44,129 nucleotides of DNA from Rhodococcus sp. EPR-157 (GTDB lineage Bacteria > Actinomycetota > Actinomycetes > Mycobacteriales > Mycobacteriaceae), in NCBI RefSeq assembly GCF_001647195.1, contig NZ_LVCV01000571.1, positions 1 to 44,129 of the forward strand, in the 5' to 3' direction. Within the stretch, counting starts at the first letter, position 1. Each line of letters begins with the position of its first letter. Under the pieces are notes generated by a model that was not told the origin of the DNA, searched no databases, and was given only the letters and a program-made list of their open reading frames with translations. Shown piece after piece: positions 16,720-25,367 of the stretch. The translations under genes and the position numbers were made by a program.

Positions 16720-17771
16720 GCGCGTCCCTCGCTCGGATCGACCAGAACCTTCATCTTCGTGCCCGCGTGGAGCGCCTCGAAACCGTCGTCGATGACCGAT
16801 TCGAGCGCAATCTTGTCCACCCAGCCGGTCGTGTCGTACGTGCCCTGCGACATCAGATCGATGACGGCGTCGTAGTCCGCCGAGGTGTAGCAGAGCGAAC
16901 CCTGGATCCGTGATTCGTTCATCACGATCTTCTGAAGCGGTGTCATCAAGGGCTTTTCGTAGATGGCGACGCTGATCAGCGGCTTGCGGGCGCCGATGCA
17001 CCCCAGCGCGGTTTCGACTGCAGGTTGCACACCCGCAGCGTCGTAGATCGCGTCGGCGCCGCGGCCGTCGGTCTCGTCGGCGATGAACCCGACGACGTCG
17101 ATCGATGTCGGGTCGAGAGTCTTCGCGCCCAATGCCTCGATCGATGCCCGACGCGTCGGCGACGGTTCCACGACGAACACGTTGTCGAGCCCCTTACCGC
17201 GCAGGGCGAACCACAGGCCGATGCCGATCGGGCCGGCACCGAACACCATCGCGGTGTCGTCGGGGGCGGGGTCGCCGAGCGTCGCGGCATGGAACGCGAC
17301 GGACATCGGTTCGACGAGCGCGCCCAGCTCGAGCGACACGTTGTCCGGCAGCTTGTGAATCATGTTCGTCGGGACGACGGTGTACTCGGCCATGCCGCCG
17401 TCGGACATCAGTCCGTGAAAACCGATTTGCTGACAGATGTTGTAGTTGCCTGCCCGACACGGTCCGCAATGGCCGCAGCGGTACAGCGGCTCGATGGCGA
17501 CGCGGTCGCCTACCTGAATGCCGGTGACGCCCTTGCCGACCTCGGTGATCGTGCCGGAGAACTCGTGGCCCAGCACCAGCGGCAACTGCTGGCCGGTCAA
17601 CGGGTGCGGCTCGGTGGGGATGAAGATCGGTCCCGCGTAGTACTCGTGCAAGTCGGTGCCACAGATGCCGTTGAAGCCGACCTGAACTTTCACTTCGCCC
17701 TCACCTGGTGAGGGTTCGGGGACATCGGCGATCTCCACCTTGTTCGGGCCGTAGTACACAGCTGCGCGCAT
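16716..17771 (-). CDS. bdhA: Zn-dependent 2,3-butanediol dehydrogenase, MDR family
   Basis: This 351-residue medium-chain dehydrogenase has catalytic zinc ligands Cys37 and His69 (GHE), structural zinc cysteines 99, 102, 105 and 113, and a cofactor loop [10 protein letters not shown]. The stretch [17 protein letters not shown] with [18 protein letters not shown] is typical of (R,R)-butanediol dehydrogenase. It oxidises 2,3-butanediol to acetoin with NAD+. The upstream region (17772-17952) is shared with a divergent gene and contains a TGCAAC-N4-TGCAAC repeat and a CRP/GlxR-like site facing this gene. Confidence 0.87.
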   Translation of the reverse strand: MRAAVYYGPNKVEIADVPEPSPGEGEVKVQVGFNGICGTDLHEYYAGPIFIPTEPHPLTGQQLPLVLGHEFSGTITEVGKGVTGIQVGDRVAIEPLYRCGHCGPCRAGNYNICQQIGFHGLMSDGGMAEYTVVPTNMIHKLPDNVSLELGALVEPMSVAFHAATLGDPAPDDTAMVFGAGPIGIGLWFALRGKGLDNVFVVEPSPTRRASIEALGAKTLDPTSIDVVGFIADETDGRGADAIYDAAGVQPAVETALGCIGARKPLISVAIYEKPLMTPLQKIVMNESRIQGSLCYTSADYDAVIDLMSQGTYDTTGWVDKIALESVIDDGFEALHAGTKMKVLVDPSEGRA

Positions 17772-17809
17772 CGGTTACTCCTTCGGTCGGTTCGATGCAC
17801 TCATATCTA

Positions 17810-17825
17810 TGTGACCTGACCCACA
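17810..17825. promoter_or_regulatory. CRP/GlxR-like site upstream of bdhA
   Basis: TGTGACCTGACCCACA matches the TGTGA-N6-TCACA consensus of the cAMP receptor protein family with one mismatch. It lies 38 bases upstream of the bdhA start. Catabolite control is inferred. Confidence 0.45.
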
Positions 17826-17835
17826 CAGCAACAGG

Positions 17836-17851
17836 GTTGCAGCGCGTTGCA
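17836..17851 (-). promoter_or_regulatory. TGCAAC-N4-TGCAAC repeat facing bdhA
   Basis: On the minus strand this reads TGCAAC, four bases, TGCAAC: a direct repeat with a 10-bp period. It is 65-80 bases upstream of the bdhA start. It is a candidate activator site, matched by two further copies in the cluster. Confidence 0.5.
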
Positions 17852-17865
17852 TTCGCCCCACGCCG

Positions 17866-17881
17866 TGCAACCCTCGGCAAC
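17866..17881 (+). promoter_or_regulatory. TGCAAC-type repeat facing the membrane-protein gene
   Basis: TGCAAC, four bases, GGCAAC with a 10-bp period, 72-87 bases upstream of the ATG at 17953. Together with the copy at 17836-17851 it forms a long inverted arrangement (GGGTTGCA ... TGCAACCC) in the divergent region. Confidence 0.5.
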
Positions 17882-17895
17882 CCTGACGAATCTGC

Positions 17896-17911
17896 TGTGA
17901 TCCAGCTCATA
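17896..17911. promoter_or_regulatory. CRP/GlxR-like site upstream of the membrane-protein gene
   Basis: TGTGATCCAGCTCATA matches TGTGA-N6-TCACA with one mismatch and lies 41 bases upstream of the ATG at 17953. Confidence 0.4.
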
Positions 17912-17952
17912 GTTACGGCGCCCTTGTCCCCGCCTCCCAGGAGAGCCGATCC

Positions 17953-19071
17953 ATGACCACCACAGCAAGCTCCAGTCCTGTTTCCACACAACCGGTCTCG
18001 AAACCTCGAGGCCACTGGTTCACCTTCGGATCGGCAAATCTCGCCGTCGTCGTCGTACTCTCGCTCGCCACCTGGTACCTGCTCGCCGATCCGACGACCA
18101 GTCCGTTCTCGTTCTACCCGCTGCCGTTCAACGCGGCCCTGTTCTGGGCGATCCTGTTCATCGTCTTCATCGGATTCGACTGCGAATTCGCCGGATTCGA
18201 TACACTCGCCCAACCGTTGCGCGGGCTGGCCATCCTGGCGTCGACCGGGTTGTTCGCAGTGGCCGTGACCTGGCTGCTCGGCAGTGGCGTCGGCTCGCTG
18301 TTCCCCGACTTCGCCGGAACTCGCGAGGGCGGACTCGGTTACTTCGCCGGCGCGCTCTTCGTCCTGTTCGGCTTCGCGACGTGGGTGATGGTCGTGCTGA
18401 ACTGGCAGCATTGGCCGTGGACTGCACTGGGGATGAAACAGCCGCTGATCGGGCTGTGCGAGATCGCGTTCGTCGCAGTCCCAACGCTGGCCCTGTACTT
18501 CGTGTTCGGGCTGCCGTCTGTCTCGCTGTCCGCGACCGAACCGCTGATGACGGTCGATACTGTGCTCGGTTGGTTCTATTCGATGGTCGTCGCCGTGATC
18601 CTCACCGGCCAGACGCTCGACAACTGGCCATGGAAGCTGTTCGGCGGTGGCGGCAGGACCGCACTCGCCGCAACCGTCGGGAATGTGGTTCTCGGAACCG
18701 CCATCTACTTCCTGATGGTCCCGCTCGCGAAGCTCCTCCTCGGCTCGACGGCGACGGCCGAACTCGGCAGCGTCGTGAATCAGTTCCCTGCCCAGATCGG
18801 CGTGTGCTGGGCGTTCTGGATGATTTTCTGGGCCAACGGTTTCGGCAACAAGTTCGGCCCGGCGGTCCGTGCCGCACTCACCTTCGCGCTCGCGCTCGGC
18901 ACCTTCTTGTTCTACTACCGGTTCGCCGCCGAACACATCCTGCACGAACCCGAGGTGGCAACAGGCCTGAGCGGCAATGCGCTCGGCTTCGTCGACTGGC
19001 TGGTGCTCTGGACGCTGATCTATGTCGTCGGATTCCAGTCGTTGGGCCTGAAGAGACTGTCGCCGGCGTGA
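17953..19071 (+). CDS. Ten-helix membrane protein, unrecognised family
   Basis: The ATG at 17953 has a good ribosome site (AGGAGAG). The 372-residue product has about ten transmembrane helices, near residues 25-45, 60-80, 90-110, 124-150, 160-185, 200-220, 236-262, 280-297, 303-325 and 345-366. It is rich in Trp and Phe, with conserved-looking loops FDCEFAGFDTLAQPLRG and GQTLDNWPWKLFGGGG. I do not recognise the family. It is followed after 97 bases by the monooxygenase gene on the same strand and shares upstream sequence motifs with it, so the two probably act together. Uptake of the monooxygenase substrate or membrane anchoring of the pathway are possible roles. Confidence 0.8.
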   Translation: MTTTASSSPVSTQPVSKPRGHWFTFGSANLAVVVVLSLATWYLLADPTTSPFSFYPLPFNAALFWAILFIVFIGFDCEFAGFDTLAQPLRGLAILASTGLFAVAVTWLLGSGVGSLFPDFAGTREGGLGYFAGALFVLFGFATWVMVVLNWQHWPWTALGMKQPLIGLCEIAFVAVPTLALYFVFGLPSVSLSATEPLMTVDTVLGWFYSMVVAVILTGQTLDNWPWKLFGGGGRTALAATVGNVVLGTAIYFLMVPLAKLLLGSTATAELGSVVNQFPAQIGVCWAFWMIFWANGFGNKFGPAVRAALTFALALGTFLFYYRFAAEHILHEPEVATGLSGNALGFVDWLVLWTLIYVVGFQSLGLKRLSPA

Positions 19072-19082
19072 GCCACGTCACG
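19068..19082. promoter_or_regulatory. CRP/GlxR-like site upstream of the monooxygenase gene
   Basis: GTGAGCCACGTCACG contains GTGA-N6-TCAC and is 14/15 identical to the site before the aldehyde dehydrogenase gene (22744-22758). It overlaps the stop codon of the membrane-protein gene. Confidence 0.45.
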
Positions 19083-19098
19083 TGCAACCCACTGCAAC
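19083..19098 (+). promoter_or_regulatory. TGCAAC-N4-TGCAAC repeat facing the monooxygenase gene
   Basis: TGCAAC, four bases, TGCAAC, 71-86 bases upstream of the ATG at 19169. Spacing, period and distance agree with the two copies in the bdhA/membrane-protein divergent region. It abuts the CRP-like site on its 5' side. Confidence 0.5.
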
Positions 19099-19168
19099 TC
19101 TCGACCCGGCAGACAAGAAGGAGTGTGCTGGGTCACAGCACACGTACACGAACGACGAGGGAGTAGGC

Positions 19169-20992
19169 ATGACCCAGACCATGGAACCGGCGACAGCCGC
19201 GAAATTCCAGACCCCACAGGAACGCGTCGACGCCTGGTTGGCCGACTTCGAGGCCGCTCTCGCATCCCGTGACCTCGATCGGGTCGCCGCCAAGTTCGCC
19301 GTCGACAGCTTCTGGCGTGACCTGGTCACCTTCACCTGGAACATCAAAACGGTGGAGGGGCGTGACGGCATCGTGGACATGCTGAGCGCGCGTCTCGACG
19401 ACACCGATCCGTCGAACTTTCGCACGACCGAGACTCCCGACGAAGCTGACGGCGTCACCTCGGCGTGGATCGAGTTCGAGACCGCCACCAGCCGCGGAAA
19501 GGGCCATCTGCGGTTGAAGGACGATCAGGCGTGGACCCTGCTGACCACGATGCAGGAGCTCAAGGGCCACGAGGAACGTCAAGGCCACACCCGAGTCAAG
19601 GGTGCTGTCCACGGTTCCAACGCCGACACCCAGAACTGGGCGGAGAAGAAGGAGATCGAGGAAAAGGAACTCGGCTACACGATCCAGCCGTATGCGCTGA
19701 TCGTCGGTGGCGGCCAAGGCGGCATCGCCCTCGGAGCGCGCTTCCGGCAGCTCGGTGTGCCCGCCATCGTCGTCGATCGCGCCGACCGGCCCGGCGATCA
19801 GTGGCGTGGCCGCTACAAGTCACTGTGCCTGCACGACCCGGTCTGGTACGACCATCTCCCCTACCTGCCGTTCCCGGCGAACTGGCCGGTGTTCGCGCCG
19901 AAGGACAAGATCGGCGACTGGCTGGAGATGTACACCAAGGTCATGGAGGTTCCGTACTGGACCCGCACCACGGCCAAGTCCGCGACGTACGACGAGAAGG
20001 CGCAGGAGTGGACCGTCGTCCTCGATCGTGACGGCGAGGAAGTCGTACTGCATCCGAAGCAGCTCGTGATGGCTACCGGAATGTCCGGCAAGAAGAACGT
20101 GCCGAACTTCCCGGGCATGGACCAATTCGAGGGCGAGCAGCACCACTCGAGCGAGCACCCGGGTCCCGACGCGTATGTCGGTAAGAAGGTCGTCGTCGTC
20201 GGTTCCAACAACTCGGCGCACGACATCTGCAAGGCGCTCTACGAGTCGGGTGTGGATGTGACGATGCTGCAGCGGTCCTCGACGCACATCGTCAAGTCGG
20301 ATTCGCTGTGCGAGATCGCGTTGGGCGACCTGTACTCCGAGCGTGCCGTCGAAGCTGGAATGACCACGAACAAAGCCGATCTGACGTTCGCGTCGCTGCC
20401 GTACCGGATCATGCACGAGTTTCAGATCCCGGTGTATCAGCAGATCGCCGAGCAGGACAAGGACTTCTACGACCGGCTCGAGAAGGCAGGCTTCCAGCAC
20501 GATTTCGGCGACGACGGTTCGGGCCTGTTCATGAAGTACCTGCGCCGGGGATCGGGCTACTACATCGACGTCGGCGCATCGGAACTGGTCGCGGACGGCA
20601 AGATCAAGCTCGTCGGCGGTCAAGTGTCGAGGATCAGCAAGAACGGCGTCGTGTTGGACGACGGAACGGAACTGCCCGCCGACGTCATCGTCTACGCCAC
20701 CGGCTACGGCTCGATGAACGGCTGGGTTGCGGACCTGGTGGATCAGGAGACCGCGGACAAGGTCGGCAAGGTGTGGGGCCTCGGCTCGGACACCACCAAG
20801 GATCCCGGCCCGTGGGAGGGCGAGCAGCGCAACATGTGGAAGCCGACGCAGCAAGAGAACCTGTGGTTCCACGGCGGCAACCTGCACCAGTCACGGCACT
20901 ACTCGCTGTACTTGGCGCTGCAGATCAAGGCGCGATACGAGGGCATCGATACTCCGGTGTACGGACTGCAGGAGGTTCATCACCTGCGGTGA
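19169..20992 (+). CDS. Flavin monooxygenase with N-terminal NTF2-like domain
   Basis: The ATG at 19169 (GAGG seven to ten bases upstream region) gives 607 residues. Residues about 10-150 look like an NTF2/SnoaL-like domain (ERVDAWLADFEAALASRDLDRVAAKF, then FWRDLVTFTW). A two-Rossmann flavoprotein follows, with the FAD motif GGGQGG near 179-184 and the NADP motif VVVVGSNNSAHD near 342-353. Between them lies a group B fingerprint F320-x-G322-x3-H326-x3-H330. The last position is Trp in Baeyer-Villiger and Tyr/Phe in ordinary FMO enzymes, so this is a variant. It should hydroxylate or insert oxygen into a soft nucleophile or ketone using NADPH and O2. Substrate unknown. Palindrome copy 2 begins 11 bases after the stop. 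Confidence 0.87.
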   Translation: MTQTMEPATAAKFQTPQERVDAWLADFEAALASRDLDRVAAKFAVDSFWRDLVTFTWNIKTVEGRDGIVDMLSARLDDTDPSNFRTTETPDEADGVTSAWIEFETATSRGKGHLRLKDDQAWTLLTTMQELKGHEERQGHTRVKGAVHGSNADTQNWAEKKEIEEKELGYTIQPYALIVGGGQGGIALGARFRQLGVPAIVVDRADRPGDQWRGRYKSLCLHDPVWYDHLPYLPFPANWPVFAPKDKIGDWLEMYTKVMEVPYWTRTTAKSATYDEKAQEWTVVLDRDGEEVVLHPKQLVMATGMSGKKNVPNFPGMDQFEGEQHHSSEHPGPDAYVGKKVVVVGSNNSAHDICKALYESGVDVTMLQRSSTHIVKSDSLCEIALGDLYSERAVEAGMTTNKADLTFASLPYRIMHEFQIPVYQQIAEQDKDFYDRLEKAGFQHDFGDDGSGLFMKYLRRGSGYYIDVGASELVADGKIKLVGGQVSRISKNGVVLDDGTELPADVIVYATGYGSMNGWVADLVDQETADKVGKVWGLGSDTTKDPGPWEGEQRNMWKPTQQENLWFHGGNLHQSRHYSLYLALQIKARYEGIDTPVYGLQEVHHLR

Positions 20993-21002
20993 CGCCCCCC
21001 CT

Positions 21003-21046
21003 AGTGGCGCGGTTGAGTGCATCGGGGTGCACTCAACCGCGCCACT
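21003..21046. repeat. Dispersed palindrome, copy 2 (perfect arms)
   Basis: AGTGGCGCGGTTGAGTGCA, a 6-base loop (TCGGGG), then the exact 19-base reverse complement. It starts 11 bases after the monooxygenase stop and ends 25 bases before the regulator start, so it could act as a terminator or mRNA-stabilising stem. No T tract follows. Confidence 0.9.
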
Positions 21047-21071
21047 TGCGTGGAGCGCCTCGAGTACCGCA

Positions 21072-22712
21072 ATGTCCCAACGCCGACCATCACGGATCGA
21101 TAGAGTCGGACGTATCGCGAAGATCGAGGAGCACACCGTGGTGCGTAGTCAGATCGCAATGTCGTGGCAGCGCTCTGCGTCGAGCGGCCTGGAGCCTGCC
21201 CATTCGCTAGAGCACTCGAGCCTGCGCGACGTCGATCGTCGCAGCCGGCTCCTCGCCGCAGCCAATCCGATCCTCGACCGGATGGAAAGCATGTTGGAGG
21301 GATCCGGGTACTGCGTTCTTCTGGCCGACCGGGATGCGCGTCTCGTCGACCTGCGATTCGGAACCCGCGAACTTCGCGACATCGTGTTCGGTGTCGGTGC
21401 GGTCGTCGGGCGGTCGTTCACCGAAGAAGCGTCGGGAACCAACTCGATTTCCACGACATTCGAACTTCGATCGCCCCTCGCAGTCCGAGGCGATGAGCAC
21501 TACATGGAGTCGATGAAGGGTTTCAGCTGCTACGGCTACCCGCTCATTCATCCGATCACCAAGCACATCGAGGGTGTCCTCGACATCACTTTCCTTGCCA
21601 CCGAGGACAATCCGCTTCTCGAACCGCTCCTCGTCCATTCCGCGAACGACATCCAAGGTCGACTGCTCGAAGAGACCCGCAGCGGGGAACAGCGCCTGTT
21701 CCACGCGTTCCAGTACGCCTCCGCACAGCGCCGCGGCGGGCCGGTCATCGCTATCGGCGACGAGCTGCTCCTCGAAAACACCACCGCCGCACAGCTCATC
21801 GACAGTGTCGACCACGCCGCACTGCGTTCGTTGACCGACGATTCGATCCGTCGCAGCGGTGTGATCGACTCCCTCACACTCAATTCCGGTGTGCACGCCT
21901 CCCTGCGATGGGAACGACCGGTCGCCGCGACCGGCGTCGTCATCGAGATCGACATCAAGGACCACCCTGTGCGCCAGTCGGCCCGGGTGCCGACGTCGAA
22001 GCCGCTGTGCGTCGTCGGCGAGCCCGGAACAGGAAAGTCGACGACGTTGGCCAGACTCACCGCGGCCCGAAGTCCGCACTGGTTCGACGCGGCCGACATC
22101 ATCGTCACGACGCCTACCGCGTGGTTGTCCTCGATCGAATCCCAGGTGGTGGCCGGAGCCGACGTGGTGGTGAAAAACATCCATCTTGCCGACGGACCCG
22201 TCGCGCATCGGCTTCACGCACTTCTCAAGACCGCACGTGGATGGTTCGCGCTGTCCAGTTCCTCACGGGACACTTCCGACCCGGAACATCGACAGCTGCT
22301 GTCGCTGTGTACCGACACCGTCGAACTGGCACCGCTGAGGTCACGCCGTCACGAGATCCCCGATCTCGTCCGCGGCATGATGGCCGAGCTCGATTCGCAT
22401 GCCCGGTTCACCCCGGCTGCGATGCGCGCGCTGATCGACTACGACTGGCCCGGCAACGTCGGCGAACTACGAGACGAGGTCGCCGACGCGGCGTCCCGCA
22501 GATCCGTCGGGGACATCACCGAACACGACCTGGTCAGACCCCATGGACGTGGGATGTCGAGCCGGATGACGGCTCTCGACTCGGCGATGCGCGACGCGAT
22601 CGTCCACGAACTCGCGCGCTGCAGCGGCAACAAAGCGGCAACCGCCGAAAGCCTCGGCATCAGTCGCACCACCCTGTACAAGCGGATGAAAGAACTGGGC
22701 ATCCACGGGTAG
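21072..22712 (+). CDS. AcoR-type regulator (GAF, AAA+, Fis helix-turn-helix)
   Basis: The ATG at 21072 gives 546 residues. An SWQRSASSGLEP start segment is followed by a GAF domain (about 60-195, with FTEEASGTNSI and MKGFSCYGYPLIHP). An AAA+ domain has Walker A GEPGTGKST (about 316-324) and the late motif YDWPGNVGELRDE. A Fis-type helix-turn-helix ends the protein (NKAATAESLGISRTTLYKRM). The sigma-54-contacting GAFTGA loop is missing and Walker B is degraded to ADVVVKNIH. This fits actinobacteria, which generally lack RpoN, so the protein must activate the housekeeping polymerase. It lies inside the monooxygenase/dehydrogenase cluster and is its likely activator. GTG 21138 is an alternative start. 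Confidence 0.87.
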   Translation: MSQRRPSRIDRVGRIAKIEEHTVVRSQIAMSWQRSASSGLEPAHSLEHSSLRDVDRRSRLLAAANPILDRMESMLEGSGYCVLLADRDARLVDLRFGTRELRDIVFGVGAVVGRSFTEEASGTNSISTTFELRSPLAVRGDEHYMESMKGFSCYGYPLIHPITKHIEGVLDITFLATEDNPLLEPLLVHSANDIQGRLLEETRSGEQRLFHAFQYASAQRRGGPVIAIGDELLLENTTAAQLIDSVDHAALRSLTDDSIRRSGVIDSLTLNSGVHASLRWERPVAATGVVIEIDIKDHPVRQSARVPTSKPLCVVGEPGTGKSTTLARLTAARSPHWFDAADIIVTTPTAWLSSIESQVVAGADVVVKNIHLADGPVAHRLHALLKTARGWFALSSSSRDTSDPEHRQLLSLCTDTVELAPLRSRRHEIPDLVRGMMAELDSHARFTPAAMRALIDYDWPGNVGELRDEVADAASRRSVGDITEHDLVRPHGRGMSSRMTALDSAMRDAIVHELARCSGNKAATAESLGISRTTLYKRMKELGIHG

Positions 22713-22743
22713 AGAATGTCCAGTATCTGAACACTCAGCGGTC

Positions 22744-22758
22744 GTGACCCACGTCACG
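22744..22758. promoter_or_regulatory. CRP/GlxR-like site before the aldehyde dehydrogenase gene
   Basis: GTGACCCACGTCACG holds GTGA-N6-TCAC with perfect five-base arms (GTGAC/GTCAC). It ends eight bases before the ATG at 22767, where a bound regulator would block rather than activate initiation. Confidence 0.45.
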
Positions 22759-22766
22759 ATCTATGC

Positions 22767-24224
22767 ATGGATACGAACACAGCAATACATGCGGAGTCGT
22801 TGTTCATCGGAGGCGAGTGGAGACCGCCGAGCTCTTCCTCGCGGATCGAGGTGCGTTCCGCAAGCACCGAGGAGATCATCGGTTCGGTCCCCGAGGCGCA
22901 AGAAGCCGACGTCGATGCCGCCGTCGTGGCCGCACGTCGGGCATTCGACGCGCCCGACGGCTGGAGCCACTGGGAGCCGTCGGACCGCGCCGATGCTCTC
23001 GACCGCCTCGCCGACGAACTCGAAGCCCGCGGCGAAGAGATTGCCCGCGCAGTCTCGGCGCAGAACGGGATGCCGATCTCGATTGCGCTGCAGCTGGAAG
23101 CCGGGTTCCCCGTCGCGGTGGTGCGCTACTACGCCTCCCTCGCGCGCACGGCGACGTTCGAGGAATCACATCCGCACATGCTCGGCGGCACGACCACCGT
23201 CCGACGCGAACCGATAGGTGTCGTCGGAGCGATCGCGCCGTGGAACTTTCCCCAGACCCTCGCTGCGTTCAAGCACGCACCTGCGTTGGCTGCCGGGTGC
23301 ACCATCGTCATCAAGCCGTCGCCGGAAACGGTGCTGGACTCGATCCCGTTCGTGGAAGCCGTTATCGCGTCGGGTATTCCGCCGGGCGTGATCAATATCG
23401 TTCCCGGCGGACGAGAAGTCGGCGCCTACCTGGTCTCACACCCCGGCGTCGACAAGGTCGCTTTCACCGGATCCACCGCAGCAGGGCGCTCGATCGCCGA
23501 GACATGCGGGCGACTGCTACGGCCCGTCACCCTGGAACTCGGCGGCAAGTCCGCCGCGATCGTGCTGGACGACGCAGACCTCGATTTGTCCAAGATCGGC
23601 GAAGACCTCTTCGGCGCAACCTTTCTCAACAACGGCCAGACTTGTTTTCTCGGTACCCGAGTTCTGGCGCCGCGCAGTCGCTACGACGAAGTTGTCGGGG
23701 TGTTCGAGGCGTTCGCCAATTCGCTGGCTGTCGGGGACGCGCTCGATCCGGCAACCCAGATCGGACCGATGGCCAGTGAGCGCCAACGAGATCGGGTCGA
23801 AGGGTACATCGCCAAGGGCAGCGGCGACGGAGCGCGACTGGTCGCCGGCGGTGGCCGGCCGAGCGATCTCGACCATGGCTGGTTCGTGTCGCCGACGGTA
23901 TTCGCCGACGTCGAGAACAACCACGCCATCGCACAGGAGGAAATCTTCGGCCCGGTCCTGTCGGTGATCCCGTACAGCGACGAGGCCGACGCGATCCGGA
24001 TCGCAAACGATACCGATTTCGGTCTCGGCGGCACTGTGTGGACCTCCGACGACGAGCGGGGCTACGGCGTCGCCAAGCAGATCCGCACCGGAACCATCGG
24101 TATCAATCGGTACCTGGTCGACCCGGGTTCACCGTTCGGCGGCGTCAAGGACAGCGGTATCGGACGCGAACTCGGCCCCGACGCTCTACGCAACTTCCAG
24201 CACGTCAAGTCCATCTACCGATAG
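22767..24224 (+). CDS. NAD(P)+-dependent aldehyde dehydrogenase
   Basis: This 485-residue protein of the ALDH superfamily has the substrate/cofactor segment [22 protein letters not shown], the cofactor-binding [11 protein letters not shown], the general base Glu257 in LELGGKS, and the nucleophile Cys293 in NNGQTCFLG. The C-terminal [13 protein letters not shown] and [15 protein letters not shown] are standard. It oxidises an aldehyde to the acid in the cytoplasm. No Shine-Dalgarno sequence is visible before the ATG, and a CRP-like site is eight bases upstream. The alcohol dehydrogenase gene follows after 10 bases, so the two probably act in series (alcohol to aldehyde to acid). Confidence 0.92.
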   Translation: MDTNTAIHAESLFIGGEWRPPSSSSRIEVRSASTEEIIGSVPEAQEADVDAAVVAARRAFDAPDGWSHWEPSDRADALDRLADELEARGEEIARAVSAQNGMPISIALQLEAGFPVAVVRYYASLARTATFEESHPHMLGGTTTVRREPIGVVGAIAPWNFPQTLAAFKHAPALAAGCTIVIKPSPETVLDSIPFVEAVIASGIPPGVINIVPGGREVGAYLVSHPGVDKVAFTGSTAAGRSIAETCGRLLRPVTLELGGKSAAIVLDDADLDLSKIGEDLFGATFLNNGQTCFLGTRVLAPRSRYDEVVGVFEAFANSLAVGDALDPATQIGPMASERQRDRVEGYIAKGSGDGARLVAGGGRPSDLDHGWFVSPTVFADVENNHAIAQEEIFGPVLSVIPYSDEADAIRIANDTDFGLGGTVWTSDDERGYGVAKQIRTGTIGINRYLVDPGSPFGGVKDSGIGRELGPDALRNFQHVKSIYR

Positions 24225-24234
24225 GAGAATCTCC

Positions 24235-25344
24235 ATGAAGACGAAAGCAGCAGTACTGTTCGAGCCGCACAAGCCCTTCGAAATCCTCGAACTCGAGCTC
24301 GATGGTCCAGGTCCCGGCGAAGTCCTGATCAAGTACGTGGCCGCCGGGCTGTGCCACTCGGATCTCCACCTGCTCGACGGTGACCTACCTCCGCGCTTCC
24401 CGATCGTCGGCGGGCACGAGGGGTCGGGCATCATCGAAGAGGTCGGACCCGGCGTCACCAAGGTCAAGCCTGGCGATCACGTCGTCTGCTCGTTCATCCC
24501 CAACTGCGGTACCTGTCGATACTGTTCGACGGGGCGACAGAACCTGTGCGACATGGGCGCAACGATTCTCGAAGGCTGTATGCCCGACGGCTCCTTCCGC
24601 CGCCGCGACAGCAAGGGAACCGAATTCGGGGCAATGTGCATGCTCGGCACGTTCGCCGAGCGGGCAACGATCTCACAGCATTCCGTCGTCAAGATCGACG
24701 ACTGGTTGCCACTCGAAACAGCGGTTCTCGTCGGCTGCGGTGTGCCATCGGGTTGGGGCACATCGGTATACGCAGGCGGTGTTCGTGCCGGTGACTCGGT
24801 GATCATCTACGGCATCGGCGGGCTCGGGATCAACGCGGTCCAGGGCGCCGTCCACGCCGGCGCCAAGCACGTCCTCGTCGTCGACCCACTGGAATTCAAG
24901 CGCAACCAAGCCCTCAAATTCGGTGCGACGCATGCCTTTGCGGATGCAGCTTCAGCTCAGGAGAAGCTCACCGAACTGACGTGGGGGCAGGGCGCGGACC
25001 AAGCACTGATTCTCGTCGGAACTGTGGACGAGGAGGTGGTGCAGGCAGCGACCGCGGCAATCGGCAAGGGCGGAACCGTCGTCATCACCGGACTCGCCGA
25101 TCCCGCGGCATTGACCGTCCACGTCTCCGGGACGGATCTGACGCTGAACCAGAAGACGATCAAGGGCACGCTGTTCGGATCGGCAAATCCGCAATACGAC
25201 ATCGTGCGGCTGCTGCGCCTCTACGACGCAGGCCAACTCAAGCTCGACGAGCTGATCACCAACACCTACTCGCTCGAGCAGGTGAACGAGGGCTACCAGG
25301 ATCTGCGCGATGGGAAGAACATGCGCGGGGTGATTCACCTCTGA
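24235..25344 (+). CDS. NDMA-dependent (mycofactocin-type) Zn alcohol dehydrogenase
   Basis: This 369-residue zinc dehydrogenase has catalytic ligands Cys40 and His61, a third Cys in [11 protein letters not shown], and structural zinc cysteines 91, 94, 97 and 105. The cofactor loop is [12 protein letters not shown]. The overall pattern ([39 protein letters not shown]) is that of actinobacterial NDMA-dependent alcohol dehydrogenases. These keep NAD(H) tightly bound and rely on mycofactocin for re-oxidation. No mycofactocin biosynthesis gene is in this window. GGAGAATCTCC before the ATG is a good ribosome site. Confidence 0.88.
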   Translation: MKTKAAVLFEPHKPFEILELELDGPGPGEVLIKYVAAGLCHSDLHLLDGDLPPRFPIVGGHEGSGIIEEVGPGVTKVKPGDHVVCSFIPNCGTCRYCSTGRQNLCDMGATILEGCMPDGSFRRRDSKGTEFGAMCMLGTFAERATISQHSVVKIDDWLPLETAVLVGCGVPSGWGTSVYAGGVRAGDSVIIYGIGGLGINAVQGAVHAGAKHVLVVDPLEFKRNQALKFGATHAFADAASAQEKLTELTWGQGADQALILVGTVDEEVVQAATAAIGKGGTVVITGLADPAALTVHVSGTDLTLNQKTIKGTLFGSANPQYDIVRLLRLYDAGQLKLDELITNTYSLEQVNEGYQDLRDGKNMRGVIHL

Positions 25345-25367
25345 GTCCGACTCAGGCGCTCCGCACG

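Noticed and set aside
14578-16875. Plus-strand open frame of 765 codons
   Set aside because: It is antisense to the GAF regulator, butA and the end of bdhA, all with clear motifs. Its translation is Arg/His/Pro-rich with no family signature, as expected for a shadow frame in high-GC DNA.
21072-22712. Sigma-54-dependent activator
   Set aside because: The GAFTGA loop is missing and no -24/-12 promoter was seen before neighbouring genes.
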